From assembly GCA_963575745.1 (NCBI GenBank), contig CAUYUJ010009431.1, positions 1 to 34,324 of the forward strand: DNA of 34,324 nucleotides, given 5' to 3'. The number at the start of each line of letters is the position of its first letter. Within the stretch, counting starts at the first letter, position 1. Shown here one piece after another: positions 9,820 to 18,833 of this stretch. The translations under genes and the position numbers were made by a program. The notes below the pieces were generated by a model. The model was not told the DNA's origin, ran no database searches, and saw nothing but the letters and a program-made list of their open reading frames with translations. This DNA is from Prorocentrum cordatum (lineage: Eukaryota; Sar; Dinophyceae; Prorocentrales; Prorocentraceae).

Positions 9820-10250
9820 TCAGGTCACCTTCATCTTCTTGGCGTTCCGCAGCGAGGTCAACGCCTCGTTGAGTTTCTGGTTGGCCACGTCCGAAGCGGC
9901 GATGTCCATCTGACCCCGACCCTGCTACTCATACTCCTCATCCTCCCACATCATCGCCTTCCACCTCCTCCTGATCACCCCCCCTGTCGTCCTTCTCCCC
10001 CGCTGCAGCGGGGGAGTAGCCTGCCACACTCATGAACCCCACCGTCCTCCTTCTCATCCGCCTCCTCATCCACCTGCAGCTCCGCGGTGCGGATCTGCAC
10101 CTGCTTCTCCGCTTTCCTGGCGTTATTCCGCGCCTCCTTCACCTGTGCTGTAGCAGTCGCCGTCGCTCTCGCGCGGGCCTCGCGCAACTCGTCGCGACGG
10201 TCGGCGCGCGCTTGCGCTTCGAACGGCTTGTCGCAGCGGCGCGCCGCCAT
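9820..10250 (-). CDS. small helical protein, two exons (gene F)
   Basis: Exon 1 runs 10250-10074 and exon 2 runs 9909-9820 (TGA). The intron of 164 nt has CTGCAG|GTGGAT at its start and GGTCAG at its end, and both junctions are phase 0, giving 88 aa. Exon 1 starts MAARRCDKPFEAQ and is Arg/Ala/Glu rich with a heptad-like pattern (VKEARNNARKAEKQVQIRT). Exon 2 starts MDIAASDVANQKLNEAL and ends RNAKKMKVT. It is probably one coiled coil. A 22-bp palindrome sits in the intron (9995-10016). Further 5' exons are possible because an in-frame region continues to a palindrome near 10290. Function unknown. Confidence 0.5.
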
Positions 10251-10401
10251 TGCGAGCCCAGTGAGGAGGCGGAGGAGGTCCGTTGCCAGCACCCGCTGCA
10301 GCGAACGATGGCGACTGCGACGCGCGAGCCAAGTGAGGAGGAGGAGGAGGAGGAGGAGGGGGAGGAGGGCATGCCATCGGCAACGCGCAACATGAGCGAA
10401 T

Positions 10402-10739
10402 CACAGCGCTGCAGCGCGTGACTTGGCAACAACCATGCGGGAGACAACGCTCGACATCACGAATGATGGCGCTGCAGCGCGTATCGACGAGGAACGACTG
10501 GCACTCAAGACGAGCACGTCACGCAATACATGGACACCGCGGCTGCAACTGCACACTCACAAACGCGCCAACGCTACAACGGCACCACAAGTCTGACAGG
10601 CGCTGCAGCGCTGCATCGGAACACAACAGCGCGCAATATCTACGCCACCACCCAGGAAAGCGAGCGCTGCAGCGCTGCATCGTGATCATGATGGCGATGC
10701 AAACGTTGACCACAAAGGCGCCAGCGCTGCAGCGCCCGC
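10402..10739. repeat. array of five GCTGCAGC palindromes with about 64-bp spacing
   Basis: Cores start at 10408, 10471, 10602, 10666 and 10726, so the gaps are 63, 131, 64 and 60 bp, close to one or two times 64. The DNA between them is not obviously repeated in sequence. No exon is supported here. Confidence 0.7.
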
Positions 10740-10996
10740 ATCCAAGAGAACCCGTCAACATATTTGACTTTCATCCTCCTCGTCGTCCGTGCGAGCCGCG
10801 CGACCGCCAGGCAAGACCATCGCCACTACCGTTCATATCATCGGCCAGCGTTCCATCCAACCTCGCACTAATCCTCACCATCCTCTTCATTCCTTCTCCT
10901 CCACATGCTCATCCTCCTCATCATCCTACCCATCCTCCTCCTCGCCCTCATAATCCTCATCCTCACCTCCATATGCCGACAGTGCCCGTTGCGCGC

Positions 10997-12858
10997 TCAC
11001 GGCTTGCCGCGACGGCCAGTGAAGTTCGGGTCGCGGCACGTGCCGCAGCCATTCGGCAGGTAGCGGCATTTGCTGCACCCGAGTGCCATTTGGCCCCGTT
11101 TGGCTGCCGCCTTGCCCTTGGGCTTGGCCTTGGCCTTGGCTTTGGCCTTCCCTTTGCCCTTGGCCTTCGGTTTGGCCGTGCCCTTGGCCGCCGTCTTGCC
11201 CTTGCCAGCGCCTGTCTTGCTCTTGCCCTTGATCGCGCTCTTGCCCTTGCCCTTCTTGCCCTTGCCCTTGCCCTTGCCCTTGCGAGGCAGCTCGCCTTTC
11301 GCGCTGCCCGCAGCCAAGGTCTCGATCGCCTGCAGCACAGCATCCTCGTCTCCGTCTGCTGCTGCAGCAGCATCTTCGTTTGGCGGCGTTGGCGCTGCTG
11401 CAGCAGCATCTGGCGCCGCCGCTGACAATGCTGGCCCAGCTGGCGAATCACCAATCGCGGGGGGACTCGCGGGGGGGCTCGCCGTGGGCGCCGCAGGGCG
11501 GCGCGGGAAGAGCTGCAGCTGCAGCTCGTTGGGCGGCGATGGCGGTGGCGCAAACGCTGCCAGCATTTGCTGCATCACGGCCATCGCGTCCATGGGTTGC
11601 ATTGGCGCTGCAGGCGGCACGGAGGGCGACCCCGATGGTGTCCATGGCACAATGGCAGTGCTCGGCTGATGCGGTGGGGCGGCAGCCCGCAAGCCCTTGT
11701 TGGTCAGCCTGAGAGGCACGCGGGCCTTGATGGCGTTGAGACCCGCAGGCCGCTTCAGCGGCGCACGCGTAGCATGAAACCTATCATGCTCTATGCGAGG
11801 TGGACCTAAAGGACCGAGCTCACCGAAGCACCCAATACATCCAGAACAATCAGCGCTGCAGCGCACGACGGGGTGGCAGCAGGCTCGTGGATGCGATACC
11901 ACGTTGGCGAGGTCGCGCGTCACATCGATCGGCGGGTCCGCATCGGTGTACGCCGCGTCGAAGATGTGCTGAGGGAGCTGCCGAGGATCTGCTGGGAAAT
12001 TCCAAGTCACTGTCGCCGCTTGCCCCGTCGCGCCCCTGCGGCTCGCCAAGAACTGACCCTGTAAAGGGCGACTCGTCGGGAAACTCTAACGCTGACGCGC
12101 CGCATCGCATTGGCTGCAGTCAGTGCGATATGATGCGTCTGCGTTAGGCGTTCCCGCCGAATCCCAAACCTTCATCTCCGTCACGATCCCGTAGAGCTGC
12201 CCAGGGTTTGCGTCTGGAAGATGGGCGCATGCCATCAACGCCGCCAACTCTTTCAGCGTGTTCTCGCTCGGAACCGTCAAGCCGATGGCACCGCAACGTT
12301 TGATCAACGCGCGCACCTTCGCGACGATGCTCTGGCTGGGGTCGCGAAATAAACCCCAGCCCTGCATGGTAAAGTCCACCAGCCTACGAATCGACGCAGG
12401 CATGCTGCAGCATGCTAACATAAGTACATTTGAAACATGAACATGGTAACATACATAAAGTACAGAACAAACAATTAAACCATACATGTGAATAACACTT
12501 CGGCGGTCCGATGTGCAAAGCACGATGGATAGCACCGCCCTGACGCGAGCGTCTGCACGCGCATCTGGAGCGTGGGCGTCGCCGTGCCCACGCGCGCGGC
12601 CAGCGCGGCGCTGAGGCGCGCCTTGTGGCTGTCCGCGAAGCCCGACGCGGTGATTCGATTCTGCAGGGTAGCTGCTTGGGCAGCCCCGATCGTCCCCAAG
12701 TTGTGAAGCTGCAGCTGCACGCTCATGGACAAGGCGGACTGGCTCTGCGCCATCGCGTCGGCGGCGATGACGCCGATCTGCGATGCGAAGAAGGCGTCGC
12801 AGCTGTCCAGGTTATCCAGGATGTGGTTGATGGGTGTGGCCGCAGCCGCGGCAGACAT
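10997..12858 (-). CDS. Lys/Gly-rich protein with C-terminal C4 motif, four exons (gene E)
   Basis: Exons 12858-12536, 12404-12170, 12058-11903 and 11788-10997 join with matching phases (2, 0, 0) and total 1506 nt, about 501 aa. Introns of 131, 111 and 114 nt are all GT-AG. Exon 1 starts MSAAAAATPINHILDNL. Exons 2-3 include RRLVDFTMQGWG, LTVPSENTLKELAAL and QAATVTWNFPADPRQ, which look like a folded N-terminal domain. Exon 4 is Pro/Ala-rich, then has an acidic stretch (DGDEDAVLQAIETL), then a KGKGKGKGKKGKGK to KAKAKAKAKPKGK basic tract, and ends GCSKCRYLPNGCGTC, a C-x2-C-x6-C-x2-C motif that I recognise from other dinoflagellate proteins. Nucleic-acid binding is plausible but inferred from charge. 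The frame is open upstream of the Met to a possible acceptor near 12950, so an extra 5' exon is possible. Confidence 0.65.
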
Positions 12859-13099
12859 GATGCCCTCCGCGAGGGCGAGGGGGTGCGCGGACGCTCCGAG
12901 GGGAAGCGCGAGGGAGGGCCTCCCACACTGCGAGAGCTGAAGCACTCGGCTGCTGAGGTGGAAGAGAGGCCACAACAGTACAGATGCGCTGCAGCGCAAC
13001 GATCGCATGCAATTAAGGAACACACGTGAGCGCTGCAGCGCTCAGCAGAAATCATCGTCACAAAGTAACATGAAGCGCTGCAGCGCTATGCATGCGCAC

Positions 13100-13690
13100 C
13101 ATGATGGAACGCATGGTAGTGGGCAATAGGGAGAGAGATATAGAGTGATGGAAAGGAGAGGAGGGAGATAATGAGGGACACGGGGGGGAGGGGGGGGGGG
13201 CGGGGGGAGATGCGAGGAGACACGGGAGGGAAGGACACGAGCGCGGGCGGGCGGGCGGGCAGGACACGGGGGGGGATGCATGATCATTTGAGGAACACGG
13301 AAGGGACGGTGCGAAAGACACGGAGGGGTGGGAGGGACATGGGAGAAACACGGGGGGGGGGGGGCACGGAAGAGACACGGGAGGGACACGGGAGTTCGGG
13401 GGCGAGCGGGCGGACGGATGCGGAAGCGGTGCGGAGGGACACGGGCGGGGGCGCGCGGAAGGCATGTGGAGACACGGAGGGGGCACGGGAGAGACGCGGG
13501 AGAGACGCGGGAGACGGATAGGTATACACGGGAGCCCGGGAGCGGGCGGGCGGGCAGACACAGGAGGGACACGGAAGGTGTCCGAGGAGGGCGCGGGACG
13601 GATCCAGGAGATGCGCGAAGTGTGATCAGGAGCAAATACCGAAGCGATCTGGGAGCCTCGAAGGCAGCTGGGACATCGACAGAGGCGTGT
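13100..13690 (+). repeat. G-rich ACACGGGAGGG minisatellite
   Basis: Degenerate 10-20-nt units of the GGGACACGGGAG type with G runs of up to 11 bases and GCGGGCGGGCGGGCAGG blocks. Frames on either strand encode only Arg/Gly or Pro/Ser-Cys low-complexity peptides. The G runs could form quadruplexes. Confidence 0.8.
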
Positions 13691-13691
13691 C

Positions 13692-13828
13692 TGTTCAATA
13701 GAGGGGGCTATTGAACAGACACGGGCGTGGCTGTTCAATAGAGGGGGCTATTGAACATGGCATGTTCAATAGAGGGGGCTATTGAACAGACACGGGCGTG
13801 GCTGTTCAATAGAGGGGGCTATTGAACA
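13692..13828. repeat. array of four identical 26-nt hairpins
   Basis: Perfect inverted repeats with arms TGTTCAATAG and CTATTGAACA and a six-base loop AGGGGG occur at 13692-13717, 13732-13757, 13763-13788 and 13803-13828. Spacers such as GACACGGGCGTGGC are also repeated. AT-rich stems stand out in a GC-rich setting. Confidence 0.95.
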
Positions 13829-15000
13829 GACACGCCGCTGTCAGACAGCATCACCTCTGCAGAGGGGCACCGACGCTCTCAGATCGCCACCCGAAGCTCC
13901 CAATCGACCTCAGATCAGCCATCCTGATGCCAACATCCAGCACTCCAGCCCGCCCCAACGCCCACCCACGCAGTCCCAGAACACTGTCCACACTGCTGAT
14001 TTCGAGGTGGGAGTGAAACTAAGAGAGGCGCGAAGTACATCACGCGGCGCTGCTGCAGCAGCGTCGCGACGAGGTTGACGATGCCGACACCGCTGTCAAC
14101 TGCAAAGATTTACGCTCACGGCTCTGCTGCAGCAGCGTCGCGATGGCTCGAGACTGCTGAGGACAAGGCTGATGGGAGCTGGTGAGGCTGCCAGGAGGCC
14201 ATGGGGGGAGCTACTCGGCGGCGCAACGAACTGTGCTGAAGGGGAGCAGGGAGAGTGGCGAAGGGCGATGCGATGCGAGACTGTTTGCCATCTGAAGTGC
14301 CCCAGGACCCCCCCAAGTGCCCCCAAACTTTCCTGGCCAATCCAAGGCCGACCCCTGGCACATCAGCCCATGCAAAAAACTGTCAGCGGATCAGGATGTG
14401 AACGTCGACGATGGCAGATAGATGTGATGAAGATATCGGAGCGCCTTTCTGGGCGACAGCGCGGGCGCACCACGCGATCTGGCGCACGAAATATAACCTG
14501 GCCTAAAACACATGCATGCGTCGGCAGGCTATGCTCGCGAACTGATCCAATCCACCCCCCCATTGCCCCCATTGATCTTACATGTTGGGTTGCTACAGCA
14601 TGTATCCTATCACTATGCGTTCGTTGTCCCCCTCGCTCACGGGAGAGTGTATACCCGCTGCAGCGGGCATCCTGTCTACCGTCTCTCTCCAATGTGTCTT
14701 CACTCCACCCCCACGCTGCGTCTCCATCGTCCCCCTCGCATTCCCTATGTATATCAAGTCTCCCCCCTGTCTACCTCTACTATAGTCCCCCCTCTCCCCC
14801 TGTCTACCTCTACTGAGTTACCGTCCCATTCCGTCGCCCACGTAGTGGAATGCTCCGCGGCGGCCCCCCATGCCCCGCGGTGGCGCGCCGCGGCTCTCAT
14901 GTGGGCGCTGCAGCGCCGAGGGCGTCTCCGCCTCCGCGGCCTCCGCCTCCGCCGCCGAGCGCCTCCGCCTCCGCGGCCTCATCCGCGGCCTCCTCCCTCC
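13829..15000. other. no recognisable gene
   Basis: Contains two copies of CTGCTGCAGCAGCGTCGCGA (near 14050 and 14125), a pyrimidine-rich part with repeated TCTACCTCTACT near 14764-14816, and palindromes at 14654-14667 and near 14908. No exon with a supported splice pattern was found. Confidence 0.4.
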
Positions 15001-15648
15001 TCATGAGGCGCCCCTCGGCGCCTGCGCCTCCTCGGCGGCCTCCTCGCCGACGCCGCCGCCCTGGCCGACCCAGACCTCTGCTGGGCCAGCGTAGTGCTCC
15101 TCGGCCAGGGCGGCGGCGTCGGCGTACTCGCCCGCCAGCAGCAGCTCGCAGAGCTGCTGCGCCCTGTTGAACCAGCCGCCCCGCCGCCCTTGCCCTTGCC
15201 CTTGCCCTTGGACAAGTTTGCCGCCCTTGCTCTTGTCCTTGCCCTTGCCCTTGCAAGGTGGGCCGCCGCCGTCCTTGTCCTTGTCCTTGCCCTTGCCCTT
15301 GCAAGGTGGGCCGCCGACGTCCTTGTCCTTGTCCTTGCCCTTGCCCTTTCTGCAAGGTGGGCCGCCGACGTCCTTGTCCTTGTCCTTGCCCTTGCCCAAG
15401 GCGCAAGGTGGGCCGCCGACGTTGTCCTTGTCCTTGTCCTTGCCCTTGCCCAAGGCGCGGCCGACGCTGCCATGCGGGGCGGCGCGCGACGGCCGCGGCC
15501 GCGCCTTGGCCGCGGCCGCGGCCGCGAGCAGCGCGCCTGGCGGCGGCGCCGCAGGCGGCGTCGGCCGCATGCGGCCGACGCTGCCGTCGTCGCTGTCGAA
15601 CTCCTCGAAGTCCTCGTCGTAGCTGTCGAACTCCTCGAGCGACGCCAT
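15001..15648 (-). CDS. repeat protein with GKGKDKDKDVGGPPC units (gene D)
   Basis: A single open frame of 215 aa. It starts MASLEEFDSYDEDFEEFDSD, an acidic N-terminus, continues through a Pro/Ala-rich linker (TPPAAPPPGALLAAAAAAK), and then has five copies of a roughly 17-residue unit of the form GKGKDKDKDVGGPPC. Each unit has a single Cys. The C-terminal 60 residues look folded: WFNRAQQLCELLLAGEYA followed by DAAALAEEHYAG, two amphipathic helices similar to the C-terminus of gene C (16714-17064). Upstream exons are possible. A palindrome lies just before the start codon (near 15650). Function unknown; the alternating Lys/Asp tract suggests a flexible charged linker. Confidence 0.6.
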   Translation of the reverse strand: MASLEEFDSYDEDFEEFDSDDGSVGRMRPTPPAAPPPGALLAAAAAAKARPRPSRAAPHGSVGRALGKGKDKDKDNVGGPPCALGKGKDKDKDVGGPPCRKGKGKDKDKDVGGPPCKGKGKDKDKDGGGPPCKGKGKDKSKGGKLVQGQGQGQGRRGGWFNRAQQLCELLLAGEYADAAALAEEHYAGPAEVWVGQGGGVGEEAAEEAQAPRGAS

Positions 15649-15689
15649 CGCTGCAGCGAGGCTGCAGCTCGCCAAGCTGCATGATGGGC

Positions 15690-15797
15690 CTGGTTTCCAC
15701 CACCAGTACCATAAGTTGGAGGGAGAGGTCCTCCTCCTCCTCTTCTTTCTCCTCCTCCTCCTTCTCCAACATATGGTATGGTGGTGGTGGAAACCAG
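15690..15797. repeat. imperfect inverted repeat of about 35-bp arms around a TCC tract
   Basis: The left arm starts CTGGTTTCCACCACCA and continues to AGTTGGAGG. The right arm contains CTCCAACATATGGTATGG and ends GGTGGTGGAAACCAG. Small indels separate the arms (GTACCATA against a CACCATACCATA-like complement). It lies 40 bp upstream of gene D, so it could be in its 5' UTR or an upstream intron. Confidence 0.75.
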
Positions 15798-16039
15798 TCC
15801 CGTCACTGCAGCTGAAGCTGCACTCGGGCGCGCGGGCGCGCGACGCTGCAGCGCGCGAAGCTGCAGCTGCAGCTGCGCGGAACAAAAAACAGCGGCGGTG
15901 CCAACGACGAATACGATGGCGACGACGCTGACGACGATGGACCCCTGCTAACCAATCGACTGACCCCCCAAAGTAACATCACCCCGCAAATTAACCTCAC
16001 CCCCAACTGAACCTCCGAAGGCCAACGACTGGATTGACC

Positions 16040-16440
16040 TCCCCAGGGCTGCCCCCTCAGGATAGGAGGAGGAGGGGGAGGAGGATGAGGGGGAGGAGGA
16101 GGATTGGAGGGAGAGGAGGAGGGGGGGGAGGAGGGGGGGCAGGAGAAGGAGGAGGAGGAGGAGGAGGACACTGATGAGGAGGAGAAGAAGGAGAGGGAGG
16201 AGGAGGAGAAGGAGGAGGAGAAGGAGGAGTAGGAGAATGAGAGGGAGGATGAGGAGGAGGAGGAGGAGGAGGAGGAGGAGGAGAGGGAGTATGCGGAGGC
16301 AGGAATAGGCAGAAGGATCGGGGGGGCGGGGCATGGGTGCCAACTGGTTGTCTTCCTCCTCCTCCTCCTCGTCATGCTCCTCGTCCTCGGCCTCCTTCTC
16401 CTCCTCCTCCTCATCATCATCATCATCATCCTGCTCCCCC
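16040..16440. repeat. GGA tract followed by TCC tract
   Basis: Purine-rich GGA units at about 16058-16290 are followed by pyrimidine-rich TCC/CATCAT units at about 16350-16440 on the same strand. The arrangement mirrors the TCC-then-GGA order at 5744-6395. No gene is supported between 15900 and 16700. Confidence 0.8.
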
Positions 16441-16713
16441 TTCCCCTGCTCCGAGGTGCTGGCAGCGAGCGGTGGGAACCTGTGAAAATGAGGGCGTGCC
16501 AGAACGTCGTCCTCAATGTCGTCGTCCTCCTGTTCACCCTCCTCCTCCTCGTCATCATCCTCCCTCCACCTTCTTCTCCTGCATGCACTGCTCTGAATTA
16601 CGTCGTCTTTAACGCCGTCGTCGTTGTCTCTGTCGCCGTCGCCGCCGTCGCGATGCTGTATCCGACTGAAACAGTGGTGCTGCAGCACTGACCGCGCGCG
16701 CGCCGCGCGCCCG

Positions 16714-17064
16714 TCACTTCCGCGGCTTCTTCGCGACGTGGTATTGGACTGCCAGCGCAAACGCTGCCTCGCGGTCCCCGCGCTGAAGCGCTTCCCGAAT
16801 CATGTCGCACACAAGCTTCCACATGCCAACCTTGGTATCAGCATCGCGCTTGCGCGCGGCTGCAGCCGCGCGCGGGGCTGGCACATCACTGGCGGCTGCA
16901 GCCGCGGTCCTCGTCGACGTCGGAGGCGGTGGTGGCGGCGGCGGCGGAGGAGGGGGAGTAGCCGCATATGTCGCATCCGATGCAGCGGACTTCGCCTTCG
17001 GCGGCGGCACTGGCTCCGAGGGAAGCCGCCATGGCGGCGTCGCTGCACTCATGTTGGCAGCCAT
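16714..17064 (-). CDS. Pro-rich small protein with C-terminal helical pair (gene C)
   Basis: An open frame of 116 aa starting MAANMSAATPPWRLPSEP. Residues about 36-47 are a run of twelve Pro, followed by TSTRTAAAAASDVPAPRAAA. The C-terminal part, KVGMWKLVCDMIREALQRGD followed by REAAFALAVQYHVAKKPRK, has two predicted amphipathic helices and a basic tail. The helical pair resembles that of gene D. The start is the first Met of the block, but an acceptor-like CAG lies about 10 nt upstream (GATCAG), so a 5' exon may exist. Function unknown. Confidence 0.5.
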   Translation of the reverse strand: MAANMSAATPPWRLPSEPVPPPKAKSAASDATYAATPPPPPPPPPPPPTSTRTAAAAASDVPAPRAAAAARKRDADTKVGMWKLVCDMIREALQRGDREAAFALAVQYHVAKKPRK

Positions 17065-17151
17065 TGATGTTCTGATCACAGGTGGTTGCGAACCACATGC
17101 AATAACATAAAGCGAACATGCGGGCTGCAAGCGCGATCGAAGCGCTACATC

Positions 17152-17366
17152 AACACGCCAGACACACAAAATGTAAGTCAGCGCTGCAGCGCGACGCAAA
17201 AATCTGATATCGGCACGCCAGACACCCGAACGTAAATCAGCGCTGCAGCACGATGGACTCCAAACACACGAAACGTAAGTCAGCGCTGCAGCGCCGTGAG
17301 GTCACACATCGACGGCGGCAACGCGTGAGAGGCACACTTGATCGTAGTGTCGTCGTGCTGCAGCAC
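17152..17366. repeat. palindrome array with repeated flanks
   Basis: Cores GCTGCAGC start at 17183, 17242, 17285 and 17357. The first three are preceded by related sequence (GCCAGACACACAAAATGTAAGTCA, with variants GCCAGACACCCGAACGTAAA and CCAAACACACGAAACGTAAG), so this is a degenerate tandem repeat that includes the palindrome. It lies upstream of gene C. Confidence 0.75.
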
Positions 17367-17574
17367 GCTTGATCATACCAACGATTCGCAATGGCACCAA
17401 CCGTAGCGAACATTGGGGGGATCCACCAACAATCCGCAATTATTATCCCAATCCTCCTCTTCCTTCTCCTCCTCGCCCTCGTCCCCGTGCTCGTCCTCCT
17501 CGCTGCCATTCTCAATCGCACTGCCGACCGAGATCGCACGCCCCAGCGATGCGGTCGACCGAGCGCGCCGCAGC

Positions 17575-18336
17575 TCAGTCCGAGTCGGCCTCCTCCTCCG
17601 CATCGCCCTCCGCCTCCGCTTCCATCTCCTGGAGCTCATCCGCTTCGCAATCCTTGAGTTCGGCGGTGCACCACTTCGCCGCGGCCGCTTCAGCGTCATC
17701 CTTGCTGCAGCCGCGGTTTGTGCGGAACAAGGCCGTCCTGCTGCAACCGCAGTCTGTGCGGACGGCCCGCCAAGCTTGGAGCCGCTGCACCCAATAGATG
17801 CGGGTGCCGCAAGGAACGTCGGTCTCGTGGCGCCGCGGGCGCTTCAGCACCGTGCTCGCCTCTGCCGCCTCCGCCGCCTCCTGAAGCAATTTGGCCTTGA
17901 TGTACTCTACGCCCTTCTCGTGCAGCACCACCTGCAGCTTGTCCCTCCCCCCCCTATGAGGTGGGGGAATGACAATCTGCAGCTCTGTTGCCTCAGTATC
18001 GCCAAACGGCGGCAGCTGCACTGTCTTGAAGCACTTGTCCACTGGAACCTGGCGACTGGCGCGGCCGGACCGCGTGGTCGGGCGGCGGCCTGGCTCCGCT
18101 GCAGCGAAGAGCGTCGTCGGCGCCGTTGGCCCCGACGACGCGGCGCGCTGATTTTTCAGCCACGTTAGGAACATCGTGCCTCGCAAGCCCTGAGCCTTGC
18201 CGCACACCCACTTGCTCCAACCTGCGGTGGTCACGGTGATACACTCGCGGTCTCCGATGACCTCGACGGCCGCGACCAGCTCGCGCCCCGTACGGTTGTC
18301 GTGCAACACGACGCAGTCGCGCTTGATCGTCGCCAT
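17575..18336 (-). CDS. conserved-looking 253-aa protein of unknown function (gene B)
   Basis: One uninterrupted frame starts MATIKRDCVVLHDNRTGREL and stops at 17575. The first 65 residues (VEVIGDRECITVTTAGWSKW, then VCGKAQGLRGTMFLTWLKNQ) alternate beta-like and helical segments and appear globular. A Pro/Arg linker follows, then a second block (KCFKTVQLPPFGDTEATELQ, HEKGVEYIKAKLLQEAAEAAE), then a Cys-containing near-duplicate (TDCGCSRTALF and RTNRGCSKDD), and an acidic tail (EMEAEAEGDAEEEADSD). Mixed non-repetitive composition argues for a real gene. I do not recognise the family. Confidence 0.6.
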   Translation of the reverse strand: MATIKRDCVVLHDNRTGRELVAAVEVIGDRECITVTTAGWSKWVCGKAQGLRGTMFLTWLKNQRAASSGPTAPTTLFAAAEPGRRPTTRSGRASRQVPVDKCFKTVQLPPFGDTEATELQIVIPPPHRGGRDKLQVVLHEKGVEYIKAKLLQEAAEAAEASTVLKRPRRHETDVPCGTRIYWVQRLQAWRAVRTDCGCSRTALFRTNRGCSKDDAEAAAAKWCTAELKDCEADELQEMEAEAEGDAEEEADSD

Positions 18337-18450
18337 CGCGCGCGCGGCGCGCCGAGGCTGCAGCCCGAGCGCGGTCGCACTTCAGCGCCAAAATTGCTGC
18401 GATGGAGTGATGAGGCAACATGTGCGCGGACGAGGTGCTCATGATGAGGT

Positions 18451-18625
18451 GCGCTGCAGCGCATGTGAAAGATGAAGCGAAGAGCAACGATCACATCGAG
18501 CACAACAGTGATGACGAAGCCGCTGCAGCGGCATGTCTGTGGGAAAGGCTGATGTCAGCACCAATATTGTACAGTCGCTGCAGCGACGATGCTGGCGCAA
18601 CGAATCGTTCCGCGCGCTGCAGCGC
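18451..18625. repeat. four GCTGCAGC palindromes between genes A and B
   Basis: Cores start at 18453, 18522, 18577 and 18616. The extended palindromes are TGCGCTGCAGCGCA, GCCGCTGCAGCGGC, GTCGCTGCAGCGAC and GGCGCTGCAGCGC-like, so flanking bases differ but mostly remain complementary. No exon is supported in 18340-18830. Confidence 0.75.
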
Positions 18626-18833
18626 CGCGGCAAGTATCGCACTTCGCACCAACCCGCACACTGTTTACACCAATCGGAGGGCCACGCTCGGTGCCGTCAT
18701 GTGCGCTCGCCGCTCCTTAAGCCCCCTCATCCTCCTCCCTATGCCAAACCTTACCCTGCCTCCTCCTCCTCCTCCTCCGCATCACCCCTCCCTCCTGCCT
18801 CATCCTCCCGCGTGGTCCCTCTATATCGCCAGC

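Noticed and set aside
11070-11669. 199-codon plus-strand Ala/Leu-rich frame opposite gene E
   Set aside because: It is the antisense shadow of the Lys/Gly/Ala-rich exon 4, which has splice-consistent partners and a C4 motif on the minus strand.
13042-13738. Pro/Ser/Arg-rich minus-strand frames of 218-226 codons
   Set aside because: Translation of the G-rich minisatellite and the hairpin array; two frames are open over the same bases.
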